DNA of 64,000 nucleotides, taken from the NCBI RefSeq assembly GCF_900096945.1, contig NZ_FMKA01000001.1, positions 124,001-188,000 on the forward strand. Reading direction: 5' to 3'. The first letter of the stretch is position 1; each line of letters begins with the position of its first letter. The position numbers and the translations under genes are program-made. Of the stretch, positions 25,048 to 34,957 are shown piece after piece. Origin of the DNA: Anaerobium acetethylicum. Lineage in GTDB: Bacteria; Bacillota; Clostridia; Lachnospirales; Lachnospiraceae. The notes beneath the pieces are model-generated. The model had not been told where the DNA came from. It saw only the letters and a list, made by a program, of their open reading frames with translations, and made no database searches.

Positions 25048-26925
25048 ATGATATTGGAAAAAATAGATCAGCCCAATGACATTAAAAAACTGAATAATGA
25101 GGAACTGCACCAGCTGGCGGAAGAAATCCGCAGGTTCCTGATTGAGAAGATCAGTATAAGCGGCGGTCATCTGGCTTCCAATCTGGGCGTTGTCGAGCTT
25201 ACTATGGCAATGCACCTTGCATTCAGCCTTCCTGAAGATAAAATGATCTGGGACGTGGGCCATCAGGCCTATACCCATAAGCTTCTGACTGGAAGAAAAG
25301 CAGGTTTTGACGAACTCCGGAAATTCGGTGGTATGAGCGGATTCCCTAAACGAAAGGAAAGTGATTGCGATTCTTTTGATACAGGGCATAGTTCGACTTC
25401 TATCTCTGCAGGTCTTGGGTATGTGATGGCAAGGGATATACTCGGATGTACGAATAAAGTCGTTTCTGTAATAGGCGATGGGGCCCTTACCGGAGGCATG
25501 GCTTATGAGGCGCTTAACAATGCAGGGCAGATAAAAACCAATTTTGTCATTGTTCTCAATGACAACGAGATGTCGATTTCCCAGAATGTAGGGGCAATTT
25601 CCAAGATGCTTGGCAATATCAGGACTGCATCAGCATATAACGAGCTAAAAAATGATGTCACCGCAACACTTGCAAAAATCCCAGTCTATGGAGACAGGAT
25701 GATACAAAAGATCAAGCAGACCAAAAGCAGCCTGAAGCAGCTTGTGATTCCGGGCATGTTTTTCGAAAATATGGGGATCACCTATCTGGGACCTGTTGAC
25801 GGCCACAATATCCAGCAGATGGTCCGGGTATTCAGGGAAGCAAAAAAAGTAAATGGCGCAGTTCTGGTACATGTACTTACTAAAAAAGGGAGAGGTTACC
25901 TCCCTGCAGAAAGGCATCCTGCAAGATTTCACGGGGCAGAACCCTTCCAGATAGAAACAGGCCTGCCCAAAAGCCGAAGGACAACACCAAATTATACGGA
26001 TGTGTTCTCGACAATCATGAGAAAACTGGGCGACCGCGACGACAAGGTTGTAGCAATAACGGCTGCAATGGCTGAAGGAACGGGGCTTAAAAGATTTGCA
26101 AATATGTTCCCGGAAAGATTTTTTGATGTGGGCATAGCGGAGGAGCATGCAGTTACTTTTGCGGCGGGTATGGCAGCTGCAGGGCTGAAGCCGGTCGTGG
26201 CGGTTTATTCCTCTTTTCTGCAGAGGGCATATGACCAGGTCCTTCATGATGTGTGCATACAGAACCTGCATGTCGTGTTCGCAATCGACAGGGCAGGACT
26301 TGTGGGAAGCGACGGGGAGACCCATCAGGGGCTGTTTGATCTGTCATTCCTTACAAGTATACCGAACATGACTATCCTGGCACCAAAGAATATGTGGGAA
26401 TTATCGGATATGATGAAATTTGCCGTTAACTTTGAAGGACCAATCGCAGTCAGATATCCGAGGGGCACAGCTTATCAGGGCCTCCATGACTTCAGACCTC
26501 CAGTTGAGTACGGAAAAAGTGAAATCATTTATGATGAAGACGGCATTGTCCTTCTTGCCGCAGGAAGCATGGTAAAGGTTGCCGAACAGGTCCGACAGAC
26601 ACTTAAGGAGATCGGGTATAACTGCAGTCTTGTAAATGCAAGATTCCTGAAGCCGATTGATGAAAAGACGATTTCGGAAATTGCGAAGGACCATAAGCTC
26701 ATCGTGACGCTTGAGGAGAATGTCATCAACGGCGGTTTCGGCGAGCACGTGCTCAGATATGTAAACGAGACAGGGCTTGACGTGGCTGTACGGATCATAG
26801 CGATTCCGGATGAATACATTGAGCATGGAAATGTGGATCTGCTGAAAAAGGAAGTCGGAATCGATGCGGAATCCATTACCAAAAGAATTATAGCAGATTA
26901 CATTTTGCTTGGAGAAAATACATAG
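25048..26925 (+). CDS. dxs: 1-deoxy-D-xylulose-5-phosphate synthase
   Basis: Thiamine diphosphate enzyme joining pyruvate and glyceraldehyde-3-phosphate, the entry step of the MEP isoprenoid pathway. The 625 residues include GHQAYTHKLLTGR, the ThDP motif GDGALTGGMAYEALNNAG, the transketolase-type pyrimidine domain with IAEEHAVTFAAGMA and DRAGLVGSDGETHQG, and the C-terminal domain. The start at 25048 has only a distant AGGAAAGG, so its ribosome binding site is weak. It follows ispA by 65 bases. Confidence 0.95.
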   Translation: MILEKIDQPNDIKKLNNEELHQLAEEIRRFLIEKISISGGHLASNLGVVELTMAMHLAFSLPEDKMIWDVGHQAYTHKLLTGRKAGFDELRKFGGMSGFPKRKESDCDSFDTGHSSTSISAGLGYVMARDILGCTNKVVSVIGDGALTGGMAYEALNNAGQIKTNFVIVLNDNEMSISQNVGAISKMLGNIRTASAYNELKNDVTATLAKIPVYGDRMIQKIKQTKSSLKQLVIPGMFFENMGITYLGPVDGHNIQQMVRVFREAKKVNGAVLVHVLTKKGRGYLPAERHPARFHGAEPFQIETGLPKSRRTTPNYTDVFSTIMRKLGDRDDKVVAITAAMAEGTGLKRFANMFPERFFDVGIAEEHAVTFAAGMAAAGLKPVVAVYSSFLQRAYDQVLHDVCIQNLHVVFAIDRAGLVGSDGETHQGLFDLSFLTSIPNMTILAPKNMWELSDMMKFAVNFEGPIAVRYPRGTAYQGLHDFRPPVEYGKSEIIYDEDGIVLLAAGSMVKVAEQVRQTLKEIGYNCSLVNARFLKPIDEKTISEIAKDHKLIVTLEENVINGGFGEHVLRYVNETGLDVAVRIIAIPDEYIEHGNVDLLKKEVGIDAESITKRIIADYILLGENT

Positions 26926-26996
26926 GGATTTCTAAACCTGCCAAAGGCTTTCAGCGGATTTAAAACAGGGAAACTTATAGAAAAAGAGGATAGAAC

Positions 26997-27866
26997 ATGA
27001 AAGAGCGTTTGGATGTGCTCCTGGTAAACAGGCAGCTTGCAGAATCAAGAGAAAAGGCAAAGGCCATCATAATGTCAGGAAACGTATTCGTTAACGGAGA
27101 ACGGGAAGACAAAGCAGGGTCTGCTTTTGACGACAAATCGGAAATTATAATAAAAGGCAATACATTGAAATATGTCAGCCGTGGAGGTCTTAAGCTTGAG
27201 AAGGCCATGGCTAATTTTGGCGTGGAAATCGAAGGAAAAGTCTGCATGGATGTAGGTTCTTCAACCGGCGGATTTACGGACTGCATGCTTCAGAACGGTG
27301 CAGTAAAGGTTTATTCCGTGGACGTAGGGCATGGTCAGCTGGCATGGAAGCTCCGTCAGGACCCAAGAGTCGTATGCATGGAAAAAACAAATATCCGCTA
27401 TGTGCTGCCGGAGCATATTGAAGACAGGATCGCATTTGCTTCGATTGACGTTTCCTTTATTTCACTGACAAAAGTGCTGGGACCGGTTAAGAACCTTCTG
27501 ATGCCGGATGGGCAGATTGTATGCCTGATCAAGCCGCAGTTCGAAGCGGGCAGAGAAAAGGTAGGCAAAAAAGGAGTAGTAAGAGACAAGGCGGTGCACG
27601 TAGAGGTGATCGAAAAGGTGATCGGTTTTGCGGAAAGCATTGGATTTGAAATTTTGAATCTTGATTTTTCACCAATCAAAGGACCTGAAGGAAATATTGA
27701 ATATCTTCTATATCTGCAGAACCATGGTGAAAGAGAAGACGGCACTCCTGCAGTCAGCAGTTCAGAAGAAGCGGAGAACAAGGCATTCGAAGCGGACAAA
27801 TCAGCCGGAATCAGGACGACAATAGACATAAAAGCAATTGCAAATAGAGCACACGAGACCCTCTGA
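26997..27866 (+). CDS. tlyA: TlyA-family rRNA (cytidine-2'-O)-methyltransferase
   Basis: The 289-residue protein has an N-terminal S4 RNA-binding domain (1-65: RLDVLLVNRQLAESREKAKAI) and an FtsJ/RrmJ-like SAM methyltransferase domain (VCMDVGSSTGGFTDCML, SIDVSFISL, LIKPQFEAGRE). Homologues methylate 16S and 23S rRNA and affect capreomycin sensitivity; the older name is haemolysin A. A tail of about 40 residues after the methyltransferase core is acidic and not family-typical. The position between dxs and nadK is conserved in Clostridia. Confidence 0.92.
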   Translation: MKERLDVLLVNRQLAESREKAKAIIMSGNVFVNGEREDKAGSAFDDKSEIIIKGNTLKYVSRGGLKLEKAMANFGVEIEGKVCMDVGSSTGGFTDCMLQNGAVKVYSVDVGHGQLAWKLRQDPRVVCMEKTNIRYVLPEHIEDRIAFASIDVSFISLTKVLGPVKNLLMPDGQIVCLIKPQFEAGREKVGKKGVVRDKAVHVEVIEKVIGFAESIGFEILNLDFSPIKGPEGNIEYLLYLQNHGEREDGTPAVSSSEEAENKAFEADKSAGIRTTIDIKAIANRAHETL

Positions 27867-27922
27867 TTCTGACAGGGAGATTGTATTTCCAGCTTATGTG
27901 TGCGAAAGGACGGTATTCCGGG

Positions 27923-28786
27923 ATGAATAAATTTTATATAATCACGAACAGCCAGAAAGACCAGAATCTTGAAACCACAAAAAAAATCCGGGATTATCTG
28001 GTGGCTCAAGGCAAGGAGTGCACCATACAGGATGATATCGGAGCCGGCGAGGTTCTTGATTACAAATATACGAATGCAGACCTTATTCCGGATGATATCG
28101 AATGCGTGCTTGTGCTCGGCGGAGACGGAACGATGATTCTGGCTGCAAGAGACATCGTTGATAAAGACATTCCCTTGCTAGGTGTAAATCTCGGGACTTT
28201 GGGATATCTTGCGGAGATCGACAAACAGGCAATTATACCTGCACTCGACAGCCTCATTAAGGATGAGTACCAGGTTGAAGAGCGCATGATGCTTGAAGGG
28301 ATCGCCTACCATCATCAGAAGGTGATTATGGAGAATATTGCCCTGAACGACATCGTGATCGGCAGATATGGATCGCTCCATGTGATAAACTTCAATCTCT
28401 ATGTCAATGAACAGTACCTGAATTCCTATATCGCTGATGGTATCATTATTTCGACAGCCACAGGTTCTACCGGATACAATATGTCAGCCGGAGGGCCGAT
28501 CGTGGCGCCGAATGCTTCTACAATCATTATAACGCCTATCTGCCCCCACACTCTGAATACAAGAAGCATCGTATTGTCAGCAGATGACAAGGTCATAATC
28601 GAAATCGGCAAGAAGCGTAAAACCTATACAGATGAAGCGGTGGCTGTTTTTGATGGCAGCCAGTCAATCAGGCTGACATCCGGTGACAGGATAGAGATAT
28701 TCAGATCGTCAAAGAAGACCAGGATATTGAAAATAAGCAAAATCAGCTTTTTAGAAAATCTTCGAAAAAAAATGGGTAATAATTAG
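27923..28786 (+). CDS. nadK: NAD kinase
   Basis: Phosphorylates NAD to NADP. The 287 residues carry the GGDGT nucleotide motif (LVLGGDGTMILAARD), LGVNLGTLGYLAEI and the substrate motif STATGSTGYNMSAGGPI. ATG 27923 gives the family-like MNKFYIITN start; the ribosome binding site (GAAAGGA) is about 14 bases upstream, rather far. argR follows after nine bases. Confidence 0.94.
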   Translation: MNKFYIITNSQKDQNLETTKKIRDYLVAQGKECTIQDDIGAGEVLDYKYTNADLIPDDIECVLVLGGDGTMILAARDIVDKDIPLLGVNLGTLGYLAEIDKQAIIPALDSLIKDEYQVEERMMLEGIAYHHQKVIMENIALNDIVIGRYGSLHVINFNLYVNEQYLNSYIADGIIISTATGSTGYNMSAGGPIVAPNASTIIITPICPHTLNTRSIVLSADDKVIIEIGKKRKTYTDEAVAVFDGSQSIRLTSGDRIEIFRSSKKTRILKISKISFLENLRKKMGNN

Positions 28787-28795
28787 GAGGATGCA

Positions 28796-29254
28796 ATGAA
28801 GATAGCGAGGCATACAAAAATTGTTGAACTAATAAATAAATACCATATCGAAACGCAGGAAGAACTGGCGGATAAACTGAACGAAAGCGGCTTCAATGTT
28901 ACACAGGCAACTGTTTCAAGGGATATCAGGGAACTTAAACTGACAAAGGTTGCTGTCGATGGCGGCCGGCAGAAATACGTCGTTCTTCAGGGGCAGGAAA
29001 GCTGGATGAGCGACAAATACATCCGAGTACTCAAGGATGGTTTCGTATCCATGAATATGGCGCAGAATATTCTTGTAATTAAGACGATTTCAGGAATGGC
29101 AATGGCAGTGGCTGCGGCCCTTGATGCAATGCAGTGGAGTGAAATCGTAGGGTGTATAGCAGGAGATGACACGATAATGTGCGCAATCAGAAGCGTAGAA
29201 GATACCCTTACAATAATGGACAAAATCAGTAAAATAATGGCAAACAGGCTGTAA
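28796..29254 (+). CDS. argR: Arginine repressor/regulator ArgR
   Basis: Hexameric arginine-responsive transcription factor, 152 residues. The N-terminal winged helix (1-65) includes QATVSRDIRELKLTKV, and the C-terminal oligomerisation/arginine domain includes GCIAGDDTIMCAIR with the aspartate pair that binds arginine. AGGAGG precedes it by six bases. The nadK-argR-recN order is conserved in Firmicutes. No arginine genes are in the window. Confidence 0.94.
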   Translation: MKIARHTKIVELINKYHIETQEELADKLNESGFNVTQATVSRDIRELKLTKVAVDGGRQKYVVLQGQESWMSDKYIRVLKDGFVSMNMAQNILVIKTISGMAMAVAAALDAMQWSEIVGCIAGDDTIMCAIRSVEDTLTIMDKISKIMANRL

Positions 29255-29322
29255 CTACCGGCTCTGAAAGAGAATATCATTGGGGAATGATTGAGAGTGC
29301 TGCATGCATAAGGAGTGGGATC

Positions 29323-31017
29323 ATGTTATTAAATCTACATGTAAAAAATTTAGCGCTGATTGATGAGGCCGATGTATATTTCAACGAAGGGCTTAATATC
29401 CTTACAGGTGAAACAGGAGCCGGAAAATCCATCATAATCGGTTCAATTAACCTCGCTCTGGGCGGCAAGGTTTCAAAGGACATCATACGCGAATCAGCGG
29501 AATATGCTCTTGTTGAGCTTGTTTTCCAGCTGGAAGACGGCGCCCTGATTGATAAGATCAAGGCTCTGGATGTAATGGTGGAGGAAGACAGACAGATTAT
29601 ATTATCCAGAAAAATAATGAAGGGGAAAAGCGTCAGCAAAGTTAACGGAGAAACCGTAACGGCATCAGCGCTTAAATCGATAGGAGAACTCCTGATCGAT
29701 ATCCATGGACAGCATGAACACCAGTCCCTTCTGAATAAGAAAAAGCATCTGGAGATATTAGATGAATTTGCAAAAAAAGAACTCGGGCAATTAAAAGACC
29801 AGCTTTCTAAAAGCTACAGGTCTTATCTGGAGATCAGGGAAGAATACGAAAACTCAATTCTTGATGAAGACCAGAGGGCAAGAGAACTGGCTTTTGCAGA
29901 ATTTGAAACAGGGGAGATAGCGGCTGCATGCCTTGTTCCCGGTGAAGATAAGGACCTCGAGGCTAAGCACAGACGGCTTCTCAATGGCAAGAAAATCATG
30001 GATGCAGTCAAAGAGGCCTACAACCTCTCTATCAACGATGAGTCCGATTCAGCCATGATCCGCATTGGCAGGTCCGTTCGTGAAATAGGAAGTGTCGTTG
30101 AATACGACAGCAGTCTTGAAGGAATACTTTCCCAGCTTGAAGAAATTGATGCCCTTCTGAATGATTTCAGCAGGGATCTGACTGATTATGCCAGCCAGAT
30201 CGACGTTGACAGCGACAGCTTTTTTGAGACAGAGGAAAGGCTTAATACCATTCATCATTTGAAATCAAAGTATGGGGATACCATCGAAAAAGTACTTGCA
30301 TATCAGGCTGAAAAGGAAAAACGGCTGGAGCAGCTCAGGGATTACGAAGCTTATATAGAAAAACTTTCGAACCGTCTGAAAAAGGAAGAAGAGAACCTGC
30401 TTCAGCTGTCAGACAGAATATCGGAAATCAGGAAAGGGTATGCACTGAACCTGGTTGAAAGCGTCAGGGAAGCGCTGGTTGAGCTGAATTTCCTGGAGGT
30501 CAGGTTCGAAATGAAGTTTACCAGGCTTGACCATTTTACGGCGAACGGCACGGATGAAGCCGAATTCATGATTTCTACGAATCCGGGGGAGAAGCTCAGA
30601 CCACTTGGAAGTGTTGCTTCAGGCGGAGAATTATCAAGAATCATGCTTGCCGTCAAGACAGTGCTTGCAGATAAGGATGCTACTGACACCCTGATTTTCG
30701 ACGAGATCGATACGGGAATCAGCGGAAGGACTGCGCAGATGGTTTCGGAGAAACTTGCAGTCATAGGGAGGGCGCACCAGGTAATCTGCATCACCCATCT
30801 TCCTCAGATTGCGGCAATGGCGGACAGCCATTATGCCATAGAGAAGAATATAAAGAATAATGGTACGATCACTTCAATCAGAAAACTGAATGATGAAGAG
30901 ATTATCGCTGAACTTTCGAGAATACTTGGAGGCGCATCCATTACAGATAAAGTTACTCAAAGCGCAAGGGAAATGAAAGAACTTGCAGCACAAAAAAAGG
31001 CAGCCATGGGAATCTGA
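29323..31017 (+). CDS. recN: DNA repair protein RecN
   Basis: SMC-like ATPase for double-strand-break repair, 564 residues. Walker A GETGAGKS near residue 30, long coiled coils (about 150-370), the signature SGGELSRIMLAVK, and Walker B LIFDEIDTGISGRTAQ. ATG 29323 is eight bases after AGGAG; an upstream in-frame ATG at 29287 lacks a good site. It ends the nusB-recN gene series. The usual next genes in sporulating Clostridia, spoIVB and spo0A, are not here; glgA follows. Confidence 0.95.
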   Translation: MLLNLHVKNLALIDEADVYFNEGLNILTGETGAGKSIIIGSINLALGGKVSKDIIRESAEYALVELVFQLEDGALIDKIKALDVMVEEDRQIILSRKIMKGKSVSKVNGETVTASALKSIGELLIDIHGQHEHQSLLNKKKHLEILDEFAKKELGQLKDQLSKSYRSYLEIREEYENSILDEDQRARELAFAEFETGEIAAACLVPGEDKDLEAKHRRLLNGKKIMDAVKEAYNLSINDESDSAMIRIGRSVREIGSVVEYDSSLEGILSQLEEIDALLNDFSRDLTDYASQIDVDSDSFFETEERLNTIHHLKSKYGDTIEKVLAYQAEKEKRLEQLRDYEAYIEKLSNRLKKEEENLLQLSDRISEIRKGYALNLVESVREALVELNFLEVRFEMKFTRLDHFTANGTDEAEFMISTNPGEKLRPLGSVASGGELSRIMLAVKTVLADKDATDTLIFDEIDTGISGRTAQMVSEKLAVIGRAHQVICITHLPQIAAMADSHYAIEKNIKNNGTITSIRKLNDEEIIAELSRILGGASITDKVTQSAREMKELAAQKKAAMGI

Positions 31018-31066
31018 TTATTACAATATATGATATGAGGTTGAATAAGTAAGGGAGGAATATTTT

Positions 31067-32503
31067 ATGAAAAAAGTACTATTTGTAGCATCGGAGGCAG
31101 TTCCGTTTATAAAGACCGGAGGGCTTGCAGATGTTGTCGGCTCACTGCCAAAATGTTTCAATAAAGAAGAATACGATGTGAGGGTCATAATTCCAAAATA
31201 CACCTGTATTTCTGAAGAATATAAGAACATGATGGAATACAAAGCGCATTTCTACATGGATCTTGCATGGAGAAGACAGTACGTGGGAATCCTTGGACTG
31301 GAATATGAAGGAATCCAGTTCTATTTTATTGATAATGAGTATTATCTGGGAGGTGTAAAACCTTACGGAAATGCTTATGAGGACATTGAAAAATTTGCTT
31401 TCTTTTCAAAAGCGGCACTTTCAGCATTGCCTGTTATTGGCTTCCAGCCGGATATTGTTCACTGCCACGACTGGCAGACAGGTCTTATTCCGGTATTCCT
31501 CAAGGACAGGTTCCACGAGGGAGAATTCTTTTCTAATATGAAATCGATCATGACCATACACAATCTGAAATTCCAGGGAAAATGGGATTATGAGACTGTA
31601 ATGGATATAACAGGACTTCCTGAATATTATTTTGCGCCGGATAAGCTGGAAGCCTACGGAGATGCCAATTTCCTGAAAGGCGGCATCGTGTATGCGGATG
31701 CAGTAACGACTGTGAGCAGCAGCTATGCTGAAGAAATCAAATCTCCGTTTTATGGAGAAAGCCTTGACGGCCTCATGCGTGCGCGAAGCAATGTGCTCTC
31801 TGGAATCGTGAACGGCATCGATTATGAAGAGTATGATCCGGCGACGGATACATACATCACCCAGAATTACAATGCCATTAATTTCCGCAAGGAAAAAATC
31901 AAAAACAAGAGAGCTCTCCAGCAGGAACTTGGACTTGAAGTCAATGATAAGAAATTCATGGTAGGAATCGTTTCAAGGCTTACAGACCAGAAAGGGCTCG
32001 ATCTCATCGAGTGCGTTATGGATGATCTCTGCGCTCTTGACCTTCAGCTTGTGGTTCTGGGAACGGGCGATGAAAAATACGAGAATATGTTCAGGCATTA
32101 TGACTGGAAATACAATGACAAGGTATCTGCCAACATCTTTTACTCAGAGGCCATGTCACATAAAATCTATGCGTCATGTGATGCATTTCTGATGCCATCG
32201 CTGTTCGAGCCATGCGGACTCAGCCAGCTTATGAGCCTGCGTTATGGAACCGTGCCGATTGTCCGTGAAACCGGGGGACTGAAGGATACCGTTGAACCTT
32301 ACGATCAGCACAATAATTCGGGAACGGGATTTTCTTTCACAAACTACAATGCTCATGAAATGCTTGATATCATAAAGTATGCACTCCATGTATATACAAA
32401 CCGTAAGAGGGAATGGAATAAAATCATCGACAGAGGAATGGCAGCAGATTTCTCCTGGAATACCTCAGCTAGAAAATACGAAGAATTATATAACAGATTA
32501 TAA
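31067..32503 (+). CDS. glgA: Glycogen synthase (ADP-glucose)
   Basis: GT5 glycosyltransferase that extends alpha-1,4-glucan from ADP-glucose. The 478-residue protein has the N-terminal KTGGLADVVGSLP loop that binds ADP-glucose and the C-terminal domain with PSLFEPCGLSQL and RETGGLKDTV. Ribosome binding site AAGGGAGG is close to the ATG. No other glycogen genes (glgB, glgC, glgD, glgP) are nearby, so it is separated from its pathway partners. A terminator follows. Confidence 0.95.
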   Translation: MKKVLFVASEAVPFIKTGGLADVVGSLPKCFNKEEYDVRVIIPKYTCISEEYKNMMEYKAHFYMDLAWRRQYVGILGLEYEGIQFYFIDNEYYLGGVKPYGNAYEDIEKFAFFSKAALSALPVIGFQPDIVHCHDWQTGLIPVFLKDRFHEGEFFSNMKSIMTIHNLKFQGKWDYETVMDITGLPEYYFAPDKLEAYGDANFLKGGIVYADAVTTVSSSYAEEIKSPFYGESLDGLMRARSNVLSGIVNGIDYEEYDPATDTYITQNYNAINFRKEKIKNKRALQQELGLEVNDKKFMVGIVSRLTDQKGLDLIECVMDDLCALDLQLVVLGTGDEKYENMFRHYDWKYNDKVSANIFYSEAMSHKIYASCDAFLMPSLFEPCGLSQLMSLRYGTVPIVRETGGLKDTVEPYDQHNNSGTGFSFTNYNAHEMLDIIKYALHVYTNRKREWNKIIDRGMAADFSWNTSARKYEELYNRL

Positions 32504-32512
32504 ATCAATGAA

Positions 32513-32551
32513 AGGCGCCCCGAATCCGCCAGGATCAGGGTGTCTTTTTTT
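32513..32551 (+). terminator. Intrinsic terminator after glgA
   Basis: GGCGCCC (32514-32520) pairs with GGGTGTC (32538-32544) with two G-T pairs, inner ATCC/GGAT stem, then a run of seven T residues. Confidence 0.75.
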
Positions 32552-32565
32552 GCTTTATATGGGTG

Positions 32566-32826
32566 GAGTGTCAAAAGCCCCTTTACAGAATAGAATTCGT
32601 CAATTTGCACAGTTTTCGACAATGCGGACGCGATGCAAAACATGTTCATTCGCAGCGCGCTCTCGCTTAGATGAAGACGTAGTGGTACATAGGGCCGCAG
32701 AATACGCGGCCCAAATACCAACGTCTTCATAAAGCTGCTCATTGAACCATGTTTTCCATCGCTGTGCTGCAGCTGGTGAGTGTGCAAATTGACGAAGCCG
32801 AGGTTTACGAAGGGCTTTTGACACTC
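32566..32826. repeat. Hairpin element with terminal inverted repeats, copy 1 (family i)
   Basis: 261 bp between glgA and the chemoreceptor gene, almost wholly self-complementary. Nested arms from outside in: GAGTGTCAAAAGCCC (32566-32580/32812-32826), TTCGTCAATTTGCAC (32596-32610/32782-32796), GCGATG-AAAACATG with one mismatch (32630-32644/32748-32762), GCAGC/GCTGC, ATGAAGACGT (32671-32680/32721-32730), GGTA/TACC, and the tip stem GGGCCGC/GCGGCCC (32692-32698/32706-32712). A second copy is at 58735. It has no protein-coding signature that survives comparison. The structure suits a MITE-like non-autonomous element or a structured RNA. The rest of the 518-base gap holds the glgA terminator and the chemoreceptor leader. 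Confidence 0.85.
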
Positions 32827-32884
32827 TAAGCTTAATAGAAAATTTCTCGAATTTCCAATTAAGCAAATGCTCTTGGAATTGCGG

Positions 32885-32912
32885 TTAAGTTTTTATGGGA
32901 AATTACCGATAA
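32885..32912 (+). promoter_or_regulatory. Sigma D (flagellar-type) promoter of the chemoreceptor gene
   Basis: TTAAGTTT (32885-32892), 12 bases, ACCGATAA (32905-32912). The flagellar sigma consensus is TAAAGTTT-N10-12-GCCGATAA/T; each half differs at one position. The gene 110 bases downstream is a methyl-accepting chemotaxis protein, a usual member of that regulon. Confidence 0.65.
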
Positions 32913-33021
32913 GAGAATTGAAGATATTCAAATGCTCCTATTGGGGGGATTTTGAGCACTTATTTTATCGGCCATGCAGATTTCATAACAATTTGGCTAA
33001 AGAGTATGGAGGATTGACAAC

Positions 33022-34821
33022 ATGTTGGAATTACTAGGAAAAAAAATCAAAGTAAGGCTGGAGGGTTTAAAGAAAATCAAGGTACCTGGGAAATTTAATT
33101 TTCGGATCATCAGATTGTACACAAATCTGAAGATAAAAAACAAATTGCTGAGTTCATTTTTTCTTGTCACGATACTGGTGTTTGTGGCAGGCTCGTCAGG
33201 AATACAGGGAATGATGAAGATTCAAAATAATGCACGCAGGATGAACGATGAAATGCTGACTTCAATCAGCCTGTTAAAAGAAATTCAGGTTAATGAAACT
33301 ATGAACAGGGCCAATTTGATTTCTGTTTCATATACAACGGCAAAACCGAAAATTGAGACCCTGGCAGAAGCACTGACCGAAAAGCAGAACTCTATAAGTG
33401 AACTTATTGCAGAATTCCAGAAAATGGACATGACAAAAAAAGAACAGGAATTGTTTGACGAATTTAAAATTTTGAACGATTCATTTGTTGAATCGACTAA
33501 AAAGGTATGCGATTTTTCTTTGAATGGCAAGAAGGACGAAGCAACAAATGAGATGTTCAATGGAAGCACGATCGTTTCAAATATGAATGGCATACTGAAT
33601 CTTTTAGTTACGTATAATGAAAAGCAGGCTGTAGAGCTGAATGATGAAAATGAGGCTTTGTTTTCTTCCATTTCTTTGCGGTTATATCTGACTATGGCCT
33701 TTTCGATTCTGGTTTCCATAATACTTGCTGTAATAACGGCAAGGTATATAAGTGGAAAATTGAATAAGATACGTATTCTGGCAGATGCCATGGGAAATGG
33801 AGATCTGACACAGAAAATCGACATCCAGTCAAAGGATGAAATAGGACAGATCTGTACCTCTATGAATGCATCCATGGAAAAAATGAAAGAGACCATCATC
33901 CTCGTCATGGATGAGATTCAGACATTAAGCGCATCGGGAGAAGAACTTTCAGCTACATCTGAAGAACTGCTGGCTACCATGGAAAACATAAAAGCAAATA
34001 CCGAGGAAATGGTCCTGGAGACAGATGAACTTGGAAGCGCGGCAGCAAAAATCAATTCCTCAAAAGATGAAATTACCATCACAACAGATGAGCTTTCAGA
34101 AAAAGCAATCGAGCAGGATAAATCTGCTGGCGAAATCGGTAAAAGAGCATTGGAAATCAGGGAAAACGGGGTAGAGTCAGCAAAAAGCGCAAGCGCAATG
34201 TATGAGAAAAATTCCAAAAACCTGAAGAACTCCATAAGTGCAGGAAGCGTTGTAAATGAAATTAAGGTAATGGCAGATACCATCGGGGATATCGCAAGCC
34301 AGACAAATCTGCTTTCTCTGAACGCTTCAATCGAAGCTGCGAGAGCAGGAGAAGCAGGCAGGGGATTTGCTGTGGTTGCCAATGAAATCAGAAAGCTTGC
34401 AGAGCAGAGCGGTGTCGCAGTAACCCATATCAGGAGCGTTACTGCTCAGGTGCAGGAAGCTTTTCAGGATATATCGAAGAGCTCAAATGAAGTTCTGGCA
34501 TTCCTGATTGATAAGGTAAATCCTGATTATGAACAGATGGTTACAATAGGAGAGACCTATAGCTCTGATGCCCAGTTCTTTGAAAAAATGGCTGGAGAGC
34601 TGATGCAGTCAACACAGACTATGATAAAATCGGTAGCCAATGTATCCGTAGCTGTCCAGGGGGTTACAGATACCAGCCAGCAGACTGTGGAGCGGACAAA
34701 TGATATCCTTTCAAGCATCACACAGGCAACTGTTGCCGTAGAAGAGGTTACAAAAACAACCCAGGAACAGGCTGAGCTGGCAGAAAGAATCAGCAGCCTT
34801 GTCCAAAAATTCAGAGTATGA
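33022..34821 (+). CDS. Methyl-accepting chemotaxis protein
   Basis: Membrane chemoreceptor of 599 residues. TM1 at about 40-62, an extracytoplasmic four-helix-bundle-type sensor (about 63-216), TM2 at about 217-238, HAMP (239-291), and a cytoplasmic signalling domain with the conserved hairpin tip [20 protein letters not shown] near 425-445 that contacts CheA/CheW. There is no C-terminal CheR-docking pentapeptide. The ligand is unknown. A basic N-terminal stretch of about 35 residues precedes TM1. A flagellar-type promoter and a strong bidirectional terminator frame it as a single gene, implying a motile organism. Confidence 0.93.
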   Translation: MLELLGKKIKVRLEGLKKIKVPGKFNFRIIRLYTNLKIKNKLLSSFFLVTILVFVAGSSGIQGMMKIQNNARRMNDEMLTSISLLKEIQVNETMNRANLISVSYTTAKPKIETLAEALTEKQNSISELIAEFQKMDMTKKEQELFDEFKILNDSFVESTKKVCDFSLNGKKDEATNEMFNGSTIVSNMNGILNLLVTYNEKQAVELNDENEALFSSISLRLYLTMAFSILVSIILAVITARYISGKLNKIRILADAMGNGDLTQKIDIQSKDEIGQICTSMNASMEKMKETIILVMDEIQTLSASGEELSATSEELLATMENIKANTEEMVLETDELGSAAAKINSSKDEITITTDELSEKAIEQDKSAGEIGKRALEIRENGVESAKSASAMYEKNSKNLKNSISAGSVVNEIKVMADTIGDIASQTNLLSLNASIEAARAGEAGRGFAVVANEIRKLAEQSGVAVTHIRSVTAQVQEAFQDISKSSNEVLAFLIDKVNPDYEQMVTIGETYSSDAQFFEKMAGELMQSTQTMIKSVANVSVAVQGVTDTSQQTVERTNDILSSITQATVAVEEVTKTTQEQAELAERISSLVQKFRV

Positions 34822-34845
34822 TCATTCAATAGAGCAAAAACATAA

Positions 34846-34886
34846 ACAAGCGGCAAAATCCAGAGTCAGTGGATTTTGCCGCTTGT
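34846..34886. terminator. Bidirectional terminator between the chemoreceptor gene and rqcH
   Basis: A 17 bp perfect stem (34846-34862 and 34870-34886; inner sequence GGCAAAATCCA) over a 7-base loop. T-rich sequence follows on the minus strand and a weaker one on the plus strand, serving the two convergent genes. Confidence 0.9.
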
Positions 34887-34957
34887 CTTATATCAGAAGG
34901 AAGCATATTGCATTTGCTGTGCACAGGAGCTGGGTTGAAGCACATCGTCCCGAATAG

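Noticed and set aside
32353-32787. Minus-strand open frame across hairpin element copy 1
   Set aside because: It runs from the hairpin element into the end of glgA on the opposite strand, lacks a ribosome binding site, and the copy at 58735 preserves pairing rather than amino acids.
32827-33021. Cyclic-di-GMP riboswitch in the chemoreceptor leader
   Set aside because: The conserved GEMM motifs and tetraloop-receptor pattern are not present.
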